Shown: positions 34,486-43,370 of the stretch, piece after piece | Layout: the number at the start of each line of letters is the position of its first letter | How positions within the stretch are numbered: the first letter of the stretch is position 1 | Origin: Microbacterium sp. Root53 | GTDB lineage: Bacteria; Actinomycetota; Actinomycetes; Actinomycetales; Microbacteriaceae | Direction of reading: 5' to 3' | Length of the DNA: 64,000 bases | Assembly: GCF_001426925.1 (NCBI RefSeq) | Contig: NZ_LMFR01000012.1 | Span: 521,646 to 585,645 of the forward strand | Translations under genes and position numbers: made by a program | The notes under the pieces: model-generated | What the model saw: only the letters and a program-made list of their open reading frames with translations | Database searches by the model: none | Told to the model about the DNA's origin: nothing

Positions 34486-35382
34486 ATGCCTCGTTCGGTC
34501 CGCATCGCCTCTGTCAACGTCAACGGGATCCGGGCCGCCGCCCGCAACGGGATGGGCGCGTGGGTCGAGGCCGCGCAGCCCGACATCATCACGCTGCAGG
34601 AGGTGCGCGCCGAGCTCGAGCACCTCGAGGCGGCGCTGCCGGGGTGGCGTATCGTGGCCGACGCGTCGCTGCAGAAGGGCCGCGCGGGCGTCGCGATCGC
34701 GAGCCGCGAGGAGTGCTCGATCTCGCGCGTCGAGCTCGGCGACGACGCGCTCGAGTCCAACGGCCGCTGGATCGAGGCCGACTTCGAGTTCGGGGACGAG
34801 ACACTGACCGTCGTCAGCGCATACGTGCCCACGGGTGAGGCAGAGACCCCGGCGAAGCAGGATCCCAAGTGGGCGTTCCTCGACGCGATGGAGCGCCGGC
34901 TGCCGGAGCTGTCCGCCGACGGCGGTCTCGCCCTCGTGACCGGCGACCTGAACGTCGGGCACCGGCCGTTCGACATCCGCAACTGGAAGGGCAACGTCAC
35001 CAAGGCCGGCTTCCTGCCGCGCGAGCGGGCGTACTTCGACCGCTTCCTGACCGCCGCGGGCGAGCCCGTGACCGGCCAGGAGGGCATCGGGCGTGGTCTC
35101 GGCTACGAGCGCAGCGACACCCGTGCCTTCAGCGCGGGCGCCACGGGTCTCGGCTGGGTCGACGTGGGCCGGGCGGCCGCGGGCGAGGTCGACGGCCCGT
35201 ACTCGTGGTGGTCCATGCGCGGCAAGGCGTTCGACAACGACTCGGGCTGGCGCATCGACTACCACCTGGCCTCCCCCGCGCTGGCGCCGCGCGCCTCGGG
35301 CTATCGGGTCGACCGCGCCCCGTCCTACGACACCCGCTGGAGCGACCATTCCCCCGTGGTGGCGGACTACACCGTCGGCTGA
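34486..35382 (+). CDS. xth: Exodeoxyribonuclease III / AP endonuclease
   Basis: Base-excision repair nuclease of 298 aa in the EEP fold. NVNGIRAAARNGM at the start, ITLQEVRAE with the catalytic Glu, VVSAYVPTGE, TGDLNVGHRPFDIRNWKGN, and the terminal RIDYHLASP and WSDHSPVVADY with catalytic Asp and His are all present, so it should be active. TACGTT lies 6 nt before the ATG, so the mRNA may be leaderless. Confidence 0.93.
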   Translation: MPRSVRIASVNVNGIRAAARNGMGAWVEAAQPDIITLQEVRAELEHLEAALPGWRIVADASLQKGRAGVAIASREECSISRVELGDDALESNGRWIEADFEFGDETLTVVSAYVPTGEAETPAKQDPKWAFLDAMERRLPELSADGGLALVTGDLNVGHRPFDIRNWKGNVTKAGFLPRERAYFDRFLTAAGEPVTGQEGIGRGLGYERSDTRAFSAGATGLGWVDVGRAAAGEVDGPYSWWSMRGKAFDNDSGWRIDYHLASPALAPRASGYRVDRAPSYDTRWSDHSPVVADYTVG

Positions 35383-35430
35383 CACACCGAGAACGCCTGC
35401 TCCGGATCCCGACGCTGCTGTTCCGACCAC

Positions 35431-35578
35431 GTGCGAGCGAAGCGAGCGTGCCGCGAAGCGGCCCACCAGCGCGCCCCGGACGGAGCGGAGCGACGTGTCA
35501 TCGATCGCGAGTCCCGGCGCGGAGCGTCGGGCGAGCGATCGATCAGCGCGCGGCGCGAGCGAAGCGAGCAAATAGACT
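35431..35578. repeat. REP-like intergenic repeat, copy A
   Basis: This stretch between xth and trpS is built from GCGAGCGAAGCGAGC-type words that are near-palindromic. Its first 20 bases, GTGCGAGCGAAGCGAGCGTG, are identical to those at 46917, and the two regions stay similar for about 75 bp. It contains no likely gene. The trpS promoter is at its right edge. Confidence 0.65.
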
Positions 35579-35584
35579 CAACGG

Positions 35585-36589
35585 GTGACCAAGCAGCGCC
35601 TCTACTCCGGAATGCAGCCCTCGGCCGATTCGCTCCAGATCGGCAACTACATCGGGGCTCTCCTGCAGTGGCGCGGCATGCAGGAGGAGTACGACGCGTT
35701 CTTCTCGGTCGTCGACCTGCACGCCATCACGGTGGCGCAGGACCCGGAGCACCTGCGGGAGAAGACCCGTCGCACGGCGGCGCAGTACATCGCGGCGGGG
35801 ATCGAGCCGTCGCGCTCGACCCTGTACGTGCAGTCGCACGTGCGCGCGCACGCCGAGCTGGCGTGGATCCTGTCGACCATCACGGGCTTCGGCGAGGCCG
35901 GCCGGATGACGCAGTTCAAGGACAAGTCGCAGAAGCAGGGCGCGGACGCGACCAGCGTGGGCCTGTTCACGTACCCCATCCTGATGGCGGCGGACATCCT
36001 GCTGTACCAGACGGATGTGGTGCCCGTCGGCGACGACCAGAAGCAGCACGTCGAGCTGACGCGCGACCTGGCCGAGCGCTTCAACTCGCGCTTCGGCGAC
36101 ACGTTCGTGGTGCCGAAGCCGGTGATCCAGGCCGAGACCGCGCGCATCTACGACCTGCAGGATCCGACGTCGAAGATGTCGAAGTCGGCCGAGTCGCACG
36201 CCGGCGTGCTGTGGCTGCTGGACGAGCCGAGCGTGACCGCGAAGAAGATCATGCGCGCGGTCACCGACAGCGAGGGGTCGGTGCGCTACGACCGCTCCGA
36301 GAAGCCCGGCGTCTCGAACCTGCTGACGATCTACTCGGCGCTCTCGGGACGTCCGATCGCCGAGATCGAGGACGAGTACGCGGGTCGCGGCTACGGCGAC
36401 TTCAAGAAGGGCCTGCGGGACGTGGTGGTGTCCGAGTTCGAGCCCGTGCGCGCCCGCGCGCTCGAGCTGCTCGACGACCCTGCGGAGCTCGACCGCCTGC
36501 TCGCCGTGAACGCCGACCGCGCCGCGGAGATCGCCGATGCGACGCTCGCGACCGTGTACGAGCGCGTCGGCCTGCTGCGTCGTGGGTGA
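35585..36589 (+). CDS. trpS: Tryptophanyl-tRNA synthetase
   Basis: Charges tRNA-Trp. The 334-aa class Ic synthetase has the HIGH-like [11 protein letters not shown] near residue 15-25, the [19 protein letters not shown] segment for substrate binding, and the KMSKS loop intact ([10 protein letters not shown]). The GTG start has TAGACT 6 nt upstream and no ribosome binding site, so it is probably read as a leaderless mRNA. Its last 8 bases overlap the GNAT gene. Confidence 0.96.
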   Translation: MTKQRLYSGMQPSADSLQIGNYIGALLQWRGMQEEYDAFFSVVDLHAITVAQDPEHLREKTRRTAAQYIAAGIEPSRSTLYVQSHVRAHAELAWILSTITGFGEAGRMTQFKDKSQKQGADATSVGLFTYPILMAADILLYQTDVVPVGDDQKQHVELTRDLAERFNSRFGDTFVVPKPVIQAETARIYDLQDPTSKMSKSAESHAGVLWLLDEPSVTAKKIMRAVTDSEGSVRYDRSEKPGVSNLLTIYSALSGRPIAEIEDEYAGRGYGDFKKGLRDVVVSEFEPVRARALELLDDPAELDRLLAVNADRAAEIADATLATVYERVGLLRRG

Positions 36590-37133
36590 GCCGGTCGAGC
36601 TGCGCACCGGCCGCCTGAGGCTGTCCGCCCCCGTCGAGGCCGACGTCGACGCGATCCACCGGATCTGCCAGGACGAGCTGATCCAGCGCTACACGACCGT
36701 GCCGTCGCCGTACCGACGCGAGGACGCCGAATCGTTCGTGCGCCTCGTGGCGGAGTGGTGGGAGGCCGGGTCGGAGTGCGTCTGGGCGCTGCGCGACGCC
36801 GAGGGGCTCGTGGGCATGGTGGGCCTGCACCGCATCAAGGACGGCGCGGCCGAGCTGGGCTACTGGCTGGCGCCCGAGGCGCGCGGCCGCGGCTACATGG
36901 CCGAGGCGACCCGCGCGGTGGTCGATTTCGCGTTCGGGCCGATGCGCCTCGAGCGCCTCGAGTGGCACGCGGTGGTCGGCAACACGGGATCAGCGCGCGT
37001 GGCGCAGTCCCTGGGCTTCCAGCTCGAGGGCGTCCGCCGCAGCGGCCTGGCCGGGCACGGCGCCCGCATGGACGGCTGGATCGCCGGCCTCCTCGCCACC
37101 GACCCCCGCATCCCGCAGGCCTGGTCCGTCTGA
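36582..37133 (+). CDS. GNAT-family N-acetyltransferase (RimJ/RimL-like)
   Basis: A 183-aa acetyltransferase of the RimJ/RimL type. After [16 protein letters not shown] comes the core with [30 protein letters not shown] (acetyl-CoA loop RGRGYM), and [20 protein letters not shown] at 36582 overlaps the end of trpS by 8 bp and gives the usual N-terminus. The acceptor may be a protein N-terminus or a small amine; context does not help. Confidence 0.88.
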   Translation: MGEPVELRTGRLRLSAPVEADVDAIHRICQDELIQRYTTVPSPYRREDAESFVRLVAEWWEAGSECVWALRDAEGLVGMVGLHRIKDGAAELGYWLAPEARGRGYMAEATRAVVDFAFGPMRLERLEWHAVVGNTGSARVAQSLGFQLEGVRRSGLAGHGARMDGWIAGLLATDPRIPQAWSV

Positions 37134-37166
37134 CCGGCGTCCATCCGCCCCGGTCGCGGCCCGTCG

Positions 37167-37264
37167 CCGACACAACGCAGGACCTCCGCACGCGCGTCGG
37201 CGTGTCGGGGCGCGAAACCGACGGGACACGCCCGGGATCCCGCTGGGCTCCTGCGTTGTGTCGG
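37167..37264. repeat. 98-bp inverted-repeat element, copy 1
   Basis: The element is bounded by perfect 16-bp inverted repeats CCGACACAACGCAGGA (37167-37182) and TCCTGCGTTGTGTCGG (37249-37264). A second inverted pair, GGCGTGTC and GACACGCC, is nested inside at 37199 and 37225. Copy 2 at 38279 has the same length and layout in the same orientation. It is non-coding and could fold into a long cruciform or hairpin. It lies just past the stop of the DUF559-like gene. Confidence 0.85.
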
Positions 37265-37293
37265 GCAGCGGCCCAGTGCGGCGGGCGGGCGGC

Positions 37294-38172
37294 TCACGCC
37301 ACGGGGCGGGTGGCGAGCAGGCCGCGGATGGCCTCGCGAAGCACGTGCGGTTCCGTGAACAGCTGGTGCGCCGTGACGCGGATCCGGGCGTAGCCCCGCG
37401 CGGCGAGTGCCATGTCGCGGCGATGGTCCTCCTGCTGCGCCTCCCACGTGCTGTGGAACTCACGACTGTCGCACTCGATGACCAGCCATCCGTCCACCAC
37501 GAGGTCGACCCGACCGACGCCGTCGATCCGCTTCTGGAGCTCGATCGGCAGACCGAACTCGCGGGCGATCAGCCGAGCGTACGTCTCCGGGCCGGACTCG
37601 GCACGGCCGTCGATGAGACCGCGGATGACTCGATACCGCTCCGGCGCCAGCTGGAACAGCAGATCCAGATCGCGCTCAGACAGCTTTCCCGTGTGCAGGG
37701 CGCTGTCGATCGATGCGATCGTCGCCCGTACCCCCTGACATCCGAACGCCTGCGCAAGCGCCTCCACCAAGGGAGTCACCGTGTCATCCGGCGCGGCACC
37801 GGTGCACCTCCAGTGCACGCGTCCACGGTGGGTGGAGGGTGCTCGGACGAGGGGCGTCCGCCGATCCGCTGAGCTCCGCAGGCGCGATGCGTTCGGCGCC
37901 ACCTGAACATGGAGCTCGGTCTCGTCCAGGACGAAGATCCCGAGCTCGGCGAGCCGCGAGATGCAGTCGACCCGGCCGCCGATCCGTGTCGCGGAACGCT
38001 GCCGCGGCGTGGCACCGCGCCAGAGATACACGTCGCGGCGGGCGTGAAACAGGTGCCCGCTGTCGATGGCCGCCTTGAGCGTCTTCCTGCTGTAGCCCAT
38101 CGCACGGAGCTGCTGATAGCCGACCGCCGCGGTGGGCGTCGGTGCGGCGAAGGCTGCCGATGACCTGAGCAT
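37294..38172 (-). CDS. AbiEi-like/DUF559 (PD-(D/E)XK-type) protein
   Basis: A 292-aa protein in two parts. The N-terminal 70 residues (YQQLRAMGYSRKTLKAAIDSGHLFHARRDVYLWRG) look like the AbiEi-type antitoxin winged helix. The C-terminal 110 residues look like the DUF559 nuclease-like domain, with VGRVDLVVDGWLVIECDSREFHSTWEAQQEDHRRD, where the D...E-x-D core and the following H/R residues fit a PD-(D/E)XK-related site. The parts are listed here by approximate span (20-55 and 205-245). No AbiEii toxin partner is present. Two 98-bp inverted-repeat elements flank the gene closely. The function is unknown. Confidence 0.75.
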   Translation of the reverse strand: MLRSSAAFAAPTPTAAVGYQQLRAMGYSRKTLKAAIDSGHLFHARRDVYLWRGATPRQRSATRIGGRVDCISRLAELGIFVLDETELHVQVAPNASRLRSSADRRTPLVRAPSTHRGRVHWRCTGAAPDDTVTPLVEALAQAFGCQGVRATIASIDSALHTGKLSERDLDLLFQLAPERYRVIRGLIDGRAESGPETYARLIAREFGLPIELQKRIDGVGRVDLVVDGWLVIECDSREFHSTWEAQQEDHRRDMALAARGYARIRVTAHQLFTEPHVLREAIRGLLATRPVA

Positions 38173-38278
38173 GAACCTGATCCTCCGCAGGCGCACCGCA
38201 GCCGGCAGCCGGGCTCCCTGCCGATGGGGACAGATGCCGCCAGGCACGGCTTGTGGACGAGGTGCGCATGCAGCCGCC

Positions 38279-38376
38279 CCGACACAACGCAGGACCTCCT
38301 GGCCACCATCGGCGTGTCGGGCACCCGCCCGGCGTGGACACGCCCGGGATCCCGCTGGAGTCCTGCGTTGTGTCGG
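38279..38376. repeat. 98-bp inverted-repeat element, copy 2
   Basis: It has the same 16-bp terminal inverted repeats as copy 1 (38279-38294 and 38361-38376) and the same nested GGCGTGTC/GACACGCC pair at identical offsets (32 and 58 bp from the left end). The loop sequence between the nested arms differs, so the ends and arms, not the centre, are conserved. It lies between the start of the DUF559-like gene and the start of the glycosylase gene. Confidence 0.85.
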
Positions 38377-38403
38377 GCGGCGGGGCCGGGGCAGGATGGG
38401 CGC

Positions 38404-39264
38404 ATGCCGGAGATGCCCGAGGTCGAGGGACTGGTCGAGTTCCTGCGGGGCAGGGTGACCGGGCTGGCGGTGAGCTCGGCGCGGCTGACGCAGATCGCCG
38501 CGCTGAAGACGTTCGACCCGCGGCTGGACGAGCTCGTCGGGCGCGAGGTCACCGAGGTGGGCCGGCACGGCAAGTTCGTGCGGATCGCCGCCGGCGACCT
38601 CCACCTCGTGTTCCACCTGGCGAAGGCCGGATGGCTGCGCTGGCACGAGACGCTGCCGACCACCGTGATCAAGCCGGGGCGCTCCCCCATCGCGCTGCGC
38701 GTCGGCTTCGGCGACGGCTCCGGCTTCGACCTGACCGAGGCGGGCACCAAGAAGTCGCTGGCGGTCTACGTCGTGCGGAATCCCCCGGAGGTGCCCGGCA
38801 TCGCGAAGCTGGGGCCGGATCCGCTGGACGACGGCTTCACACGCGACACTCTCGCCGGGCTGCTGGCGGGGCGTCGCACGCAGATCAAGGGCGTCCTGCG
38901 CGACCAGCAGATCGTCGCCGGCATCGGCAACGCGTATTCCGACGAGATCCTGCACGCGGCCCGGATGTCTCCGTACGCGCTGGCGGCGAATCTGGGCGAC
39001 GAGGACGTCGACCGGCTCTACACCGCGCTGCGCGAGACGCTCGCCGCGGCGGTCGATGCCGCCCGAGGCCGCCCGCCAGCCGAGCTCAAGGACGCCAAGC
39101 GCCGCGGCATGAGCGTCCACGCGCGCGGGGGCCAGCCGTGCCCCGTGTGCGGCGACACCGTGCGCAGCGTATTCCTGGCGGACCGCAGCTTCGAGTACTG
39201 CCCCACCTGCCAGACGGGCGGCAAGGTGCTCGCGGACCGGCGCCTGTCCCGACTGCTCAAGTGA
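38404..39264 (+). CDS. Fpg/Nei-family DNA glycosylase
   Basis: Bifunctional base-excision repair glycosylase/AP lyase of 286 aa. The mature N-terminus PEMPEVE provides the Pro nucleophile and catalytic Glu. The H2TH domain has QQIVAGIGNAYSDEILHAA. The C-terminal zinc finger has CPVC and CPTC (GQPCPVCGDTVRS, YCPTCQTGGKVLADRRLSR). It is shaped like the mycobacterial Fpg2/Nei2-type proteins; oxidised purine or pyrimidine preference is undecided. Confidence 0.9.
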   Translation: MPEMPEVEGLVEFLRGRVTGLAVSSARLTQIAALKTFDPRLDELVGREVTEVGRHGKFVRIAAGDLHLVFHLAKAGWLRWHETLPTTVIKPGRSPIALRVGFGDGSGFDLTEAGTKKSLAVYVVRNPPEVPGIAKLGPDPLDDGFTRDTLAGLLAGRRTQIKGVLRDQQIVAGIGNAYSDEILHAARMSPYALAANLGDEDVDRLYTALRETLAAAVDAARGRPPAELKDAKRRGMSVHARGGQPCPVCGDTVRSVFLADRSFEYCPTCQTGGKVLADRRLSRLLK

Positions 39265-39344
39265 GCTGACGCATCACCTCGTCATCCCGCGTCACGGGAA
39301 TGAAACCCGCGCACAGGCGTTCGGCTAATCTGAGTGCAGCACAC

Positions 39345-39488
39345 GTGCTCCGGGGTCGGTGGGAATCCGAACCGGCGGTGACAGTCCGCGAGCCGAAGCG
39401 CCAGACGCGCCAGGCTGATCCGGTGGAATTCCGGGACCGACGGTGATGTGCGACGAGAGTCGCACGAGTCCGGATGGGAGGCAGCACG
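39345..39488 (+). promoter_or_regulatory. FMN riboswitch (RFN element)
   Basis: The conserved FMN aptamer parts are all here in order: GGGGTCGGTG, AACCGGCGGTGACAGTCC, GATCCGGTGGAATTCCGGG, ACCGACGGTGA and AGTCCGGATGGGAGGCAGCA. It lies in the leader of the rib operon with a probable -10, TAATCT (39326-39331), just upstream. FMN binding would shut off ribDEBAH expression. The stretch between it and ribD (39489-39548) carries the ribosome binding site. Confidence 0.95.
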
Positions 39489-39548
39489 ACGCGCATCGCG
39501 GTGAGCCGCGGCGCCGTTCGCGACCCCGGTGTTCTGAAGGAGGGTCGC

Positions 39549-40655
39549 ATGGCGCACAGCCCCGACGAGCCCCGCTCTGCCCTCGAGTCCCCGACCGCGC
39601 CGGTCTCGGACGCCGAGCAGAGCGCGATGGCCCGGGCGCTCGAGCTCGCCCTGCGCGGACCCCGCAGCCGCAACCCGCAGGTCGGCGCGGTCATCCTCTC
39701 GCCCACGGGCGAGGTGCTCGCCGAGGGCTGGCACCGCGGCGCCGGCACCCCGCACGCCGAGGTCGACGCCCTCTCGCGGCTGCCCGAGGGCGGCGCGCGC
39801 GGCGCGACCGCCGTGGTCACTCTGGAGCCCTGCAATCACACGGGCCGCACCGGCCCGTGCGCCGAGGCACTTCTGCGCGCCGGCGTCGCCCGCGTCGTCT
39901 ACGCGCTGGACGACCCCGGCGAGGTCTCGGGCGGAGGCGCGGAGCGGCTGCGGGCCGCCGGCGTGGACGTGCAGGCCGGCGTACTGGCCGACGCGGCGCG
40001 CGCACTCATCGAGCCGTGGCTGACCGCGACCCGCCTGGGCCGCCCGCACGTCACCGTGAAGTGGGCGCAGAGCCTGGACGGCCGCGCCGCGGCCGCCGAC
40101 GGGTCCAGCCAGTGGATCACCGGTCCCGAGGCTCGCGCCGACGTGCACGTGCGCCGGGCGCAGGCGGACGCGATCGTGGTCGGCACCGGCACCGTGCTGG
40201 CCGACGACCCCGCGCTGACCGCGCGCGACGGCGACCTGCTGCGTCCCGAGCAGCCCGTGCCGGTCGTGATCGGCGCCCGCGAGACTCCCCCGGACGCCGC
40301 GCTGCGGCGCCATCCGCACGAGCCGCTGTTCTACGACACCCACGACCTTGCCTTCGTGCTGGACGACCTGTGGGACCGGGGCCTGCACCGCGTGTTCATC
40401 GAGGGCGGCCCCACCCTGGCGAGCGCCTTCGTGGCGGCCGGGTTCGCGGACCGGGTGCTGGCGTACGTCGCGCCCGTGCTGCTGGGCGGGCCGCGCGTCG
40501 CGCTGACCGACGTCGGGGTGCCGTCGATCGACCGCGCCCACCGTCTGCGGGTGATCGAGCGGATCCCGCTGGGCCCCGACACGCTGTTCGTCGCCGAGGG
40601 CGAAGACCTCGCGGATCCGGATGACCCGGCCGCGACATCCGAAGGAGAGAGCTGA
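39549..40655 (+). CDS. ribD: Bifunctional pyrimidine deaminase/reductase
   Basis: Second and third steps of riboflavin synthesis. The 368-aa protein has the N-terminal deaminase with HAEVDAL and PCNHTGRTGPC zinc motifs and the C-terminal reductase with VKWAQSLDGRAAAADGSSQWITG and FIEGGPTLASAF. ATG 39549 is chosen for GAAGGAGGG 6 nt upstream; an open frame runs back into the riboswitch but is not translated. The stop overlaps the ribE start as TGATG. Confidence 0.95.
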   Translation: MAHSPDEPRSALESPTAPVSDAEQSAMARALELALRGPRSRNPQVGAVILSPTGEVLAEGWHRGAGTPHAEVDALSRLPEGGARGATAVVTLEPCNHTGRTGPCAEALLRAGVARVVYALDDPGEVSGGGAERLRAAGVDVQAGVLADAARALIEPWLTATRLGRPHVTVKWAQSLDGRAAAADGSSQWITGPEARADVHVRRAQADAIVVGTGTVLADDPALTARDGDLLRPEQPVPVVIGARETPPDAALRRHPHEPLFYDTHDLAFVLDDLWDRGLHRVFIEGGPTLASAFVAAGFADRVLAYVAPVLLGGPRVALTDVGVPSIDRAHRLRVIERIPLGPDTLFVAEGEDLADPDDPAATSEGES

Positions 40656-41395
40656 TGTTCACCGGGATCGTCGAGGAGATCGGCCGGATCACGGCCGTCG
40701 AGCCGTCGGGCGACGGCGTGCGCCTCACGGTGCACGCGCCGGGCGCCGTGGTCGATGTGGCGCACGGCGACTCGATCGCCGTGAGCGGCGTGTGCCTGAC
40801 CGTGGTCAGCTGGACCGAGGACGGCTTCACGGCCGACGTGATGCGGCAGACGCTCGACATGTCGACGCTCGACGCCGCCATCCCCGGCACGCCGGTCAAC
40901 ATCGAGCGCGCGACGGCGGCCGGCGGCCGCCTCGGCGGCCACATCGTGCAGGGCCACATCGACGGCACCGGCATCGTGCGCCAGGTGCGCGACGGCGCGC
41001 AGTGGCGCGTCGTGCGGATCGCGCTGCCCGGCCACCTGGCCCCGCTGGTCGTCGACAAGGGCTCGATCGCGGTCGACGGCGTCTCGCTCACCGTCAGCGC
41101 GGTGAGCGCGGCCGGCGTCGCCGACGCGTGGTTCGAGGTGTCGCTCATCCCCGAGACGCTCGCGGCCACCACCCTCGGCGACCGCGTCGCCGGCGAGCGC
41201 GTGAACCTCGAGACCGACATCCTGGCGCGCCACGTGCAGCGTCTGCTCGCATTCGGCGCCGCGGCCCCGGCCCCCGAGCGGGCGCCCTGGTCCTTCGCGA
41301 CCACCGAGGTGCCCGCCGCCGACTACTCCGTGCTCGACCCGTCCCTCGCCCCGGTTCCCGCCGCGGGCACCCGCCGTGAAGGAGGCGCCCAGTGA
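40655..41395 (+). CDS. ribE: Riboflavin synthase alpha chain
   Basis: Dismutation of two dimethylribityllumazines to riboflavin. The 246 residues contain the two lumazine-binding repeats, the first opening with MFTGIVEEIG and the second with GGHIVQGHIDGTG. A C-terminal extension of about 40 residues after RHVQRLLAF, Pro/Ala-rich, is longer than usual. It overlaps ribD by one base and ribBA as GTGA. Confidence 0.94.
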   Translation: MFTGIVEEIGRITAVEPSGDGVRLTVHAPGAVVDVAHGDSIAVSGVCLTVVSWTEDGFTADVMRQTLDMSTLDAAIPGTPVNIERATAAGGRLGGHIVQGHIDGTGIVRQVRDGAQWRVVRIALPGHLAPLVVDKGSIAVDGVSLTVSAVSAAGVADAWFEVSLIPETLAATTLGDRVAGERVNLETDILARHVQRLLAFGAAAPAPERAPWSFATTEVPAADYSVLDPSLAPVPAAGTRREGGAQ

Positions 41396-42699
41396 CCGCC
41401 GAGACCGCCGAGGGCCTGGCGCCCGGAAGCCTCGCCACGATCGAGGAAGCGCTCGACGCGCTCCGCGCAGGCCGCCCCGTGATCGTGGCCGACGACGAGG
41501 ACCGCGAGAACGAGGGCGACGTCGTCCTCTCCGCGCAGCTGGCCACGCCCGAGTGGATCGCGTGGGCCGTGCGCTGGTCGTCGGGCTTCCTGTGCGCGCC
41601 CATGCCGCACGAGGTCGCCGACCGCCTCGACCTGCCGCCCATGGTGGAGACGAACGAGGATGCGCGCGGCACCGCGTACACCGTGAGCGTGGACGCCGCC
41701 GAGGGCGTGACGACCGGCATCAGCGCCGCCGACCGCGCGCACACCCTGAACGTGCTCGCGGACCCGGCCTCGACCGCGCAGAGCCTGATCCGGCCCGGTC
41801 ACATCCTGCCGCTGCGCGCGGTCCCCGGCGGCGTGCGCGACCGTGCCGGCCACACGGAGGCCTCTGTCGAGCTGATGCGCCTGGCCGGCCTGGAGCCGGT
41901 CGCCGTGATCGGCGAGCTGGTCGCGGAGGACGGCAGCATGATGCGGATGCCGGGGCTCATCGAGCTCGGCCGGCGCGAGGGCATCCCGGTCATCACGATC
42001 GAGCAGCTGATCGCCCACCTCGACGAGATCGACCCCCGCGGCGCCGAGCGCCCCGCGACCCGTCGCCAGGTGAGCCTGCGCGCCGATGCCACGGTGCCCA
42101 CCGCGCACGGCACCTTCCGCTTCCTCGCCTACAAGGACCGCCAGACCGGCACCGACCACATCGCCGTCGTGTCGGGCGATCTCTCGGCCGATGCGCCGCT
42201 CGTGCGCGTGCACTCCGAGTGCCTGACGGGCGAGGCGTTCGGCTCGCTCAAGTGCGAGTGCGGTCCGCAGCTGGAGGCCGCGCTCGACGCGATCGAGCAG
42301 GACGGCGGCGTGGTGATCTACATGCGCGGCCACGAGGGACGCGGCATCGGGCTCATCAACAAGCTGCGCGCCTACGCGCTGCAGGAGCGGGGCCTCGACA
42401 CAGTCGACGCGAACACGGCGCTCGGCCTCCCCGCCGACGCGCGCGACTACGCGGCGGCCGCCGGCATCCTCGCGGATCTCGGCATCGAGAGGATCCGGCT
42501 GCTCACGAACAACACCGACAAGGTCGCCCAGCTGCGCGGCTTCGGGCTCGACGTCGTCGAGCAGGTGCCGCTGATCGTGGGCGTCGGCCCGAACAACCAC
42601 CAGTACCTCGAGACCAAGCGGGACCGCATGGGTCATATCATCGGCGAGGACGAGCTGGCCGACGCGATCGCGCGCATGCACGAAGGGGGAGCACGATGA
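41392..42699 (+). CDS. ribBA: DHBP synthase / GTP cyclohydrolase II
   Basis: Supplies both precursors of riboflavin. In the 435-aa fusion, the N-terminal 3,4-dihydroxy-2-butanone 4-phosphate synthase has DDEDRENEGD and RPGHILPLRA. The C-terminal GTP cyclohydrolase II has HSECLTGEAFGSLKCECG (zinc-binding Cys) and GHEGRGIGLINKL. GTG start overlaps the ribE stop. Both active sites look complete. Confidence 0.95.
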   Translation: MTAETAEGLAPGSLATIEEALDALRAGRPVIVADDEDRENEGDVVLSAQLATPEWIAWAVRWSSGFLCAPMPHEVADRLDLPPMVETNEDARGTAYTVSVDAAEGVTTGISAADRAHTLNVLADPASTAQSLIRPGHILPLRAVPGGVRDRAGHTEASVELMRLAGLEPVAVIGELVAEDGSMMRMPGLIELGRREGIPVITIEQLIAHLDEIDPRGAERPATRRQVSLRADATVPTAHGTFRFLAYKDRQTGTDHIAVVSGDLSADAPLVRVHSECLTGEAFGSLKCECGPQLEAALDAIEQDGGVVIYMRGHEGRGIGLINKLRAYALQERGLDTVDANTALGLPADARDYAAAAGILADLGIERIRLLTNNTDKVAQLRGFGLDVVEQVPLIVGVGPNNHQYLETKRDRMGHIIGEDELADAIARMHEGGAR

Positions 42700-43169
42700 G
42701 CGGCAAGGGAGCACCGGAGCGCACCGGACTCGACGGATCCGGCCTGGAGGTCGTGATCGTCGCCGGCACGTGGCACGAGACCATCACGGAGGCGCTCATC
42801 GCGGGGGCGCAGCGCACGCTCGAGGCCGCGGGCGCCACGCACCGGCTGATCCGCGTGGCGGGATCGTTCGAGCTCCCGGTCGTCGCCAAGGCGGCGCTCG
42901 AGGCCGGCGCCGACGCGGTGGTCGCGCTGGGCGTGATCATCCGAGGCGGCACGCCGCACTTCGAGTTCGTCTCCTCGGCCGCGACCGACGGGCTCACGCG
43001 CGTCGCGCTCGACACGGGCAAGCCGGTCGGCTTCGGCGTGCTCACGCTCGACGACGAGGAGCAGGGGATCGAGCGCTCGGGCCTGCCCGGCTCCAAGGAG
43101 GACAAGGGCGCGGAGGCGGCGGACGCGGCCCTGCGCACGGCGCTCACGCTGCGCGAGCTCCGCGCCTGA
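42696..43169 (+). CDS. ribH: 6,7-Dimethyl-8-ribityllumazine synthase
   Basis: Penultimate step of riboflavin synthesis; forms an icosahedral or pentameric shell. The 157-aa protein has GTWHETITEALIAGA, VAGSFELPVVAKA, ALGVIIRGGTPHFEFV with the catalytic His, and GFGVLTLDDEEQ. ATG overlaps the ribBA stop by 4 bp. Last gene of the riboswitch-controlled operon. Confidence 0.95.
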   Translation: MSGKGAPERTGLDGSGLEVVIVAGTWHETITEALIAGAQRTLEAAGATHRLIRVAGSFELPVVAKAALEAGADAVVALGVIIRGGTPHFEFVSSAATDGLTRVALDTGKPVGFGVLTLDDEEQGIERSGLPGSKEDKGAEAADAALRTALTLRELRA

Positions 43170-43187
43170 CACCTCGAGACGCAAGTG

Positions 43188-43220
43188 AGGCCCTGCAGAT
43201 CGCACAGATCTGCGGGGCCT
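43188..43220 (+). terminator. Terminator after ribH
   Basis: AGGCCCTGCAGATC (43188-43201) pairs with GATCTGCGGGGCCT (43207-43220), with one T-G wobble, around GCACA, followed by TCGCT. Confidence 0.8.
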
Positions 43221-43370
43221 TCGCTCATCGTTGTGCGAAGTGCTCAGCGCGAACGGGGGACGATCCGATGAACCGAGCGAAAGTGACATCCCTACGCGCA
43301 TAGACTTTGGGTTTGCATTGCGGCCGAGAGGGCCGTGCGATACCCGTCCGTTCCGTCACCTCAGACAGGC

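Noticed and set aside
37294..38172. A complete AbiE-type abortive-infection toxin-antitoxin pair.
   Set aside because: Only the AbiEi-like N-terminus is seen, fused to a DUF559-type domain. There is no AbiEii nucleotidyltransferase gene beside it.
37167..38376. The pair of 98-bp elements as ends of one insertion sequence carrying the DUF559-like gene.
   Set aside because: Each copy is itself a complete inverted-repeat unit and the two are in direct orientation, the gene encodes no recognisable transposase, and no target-site duplication is evident. A composite mobile unit remains possible but is not supported.
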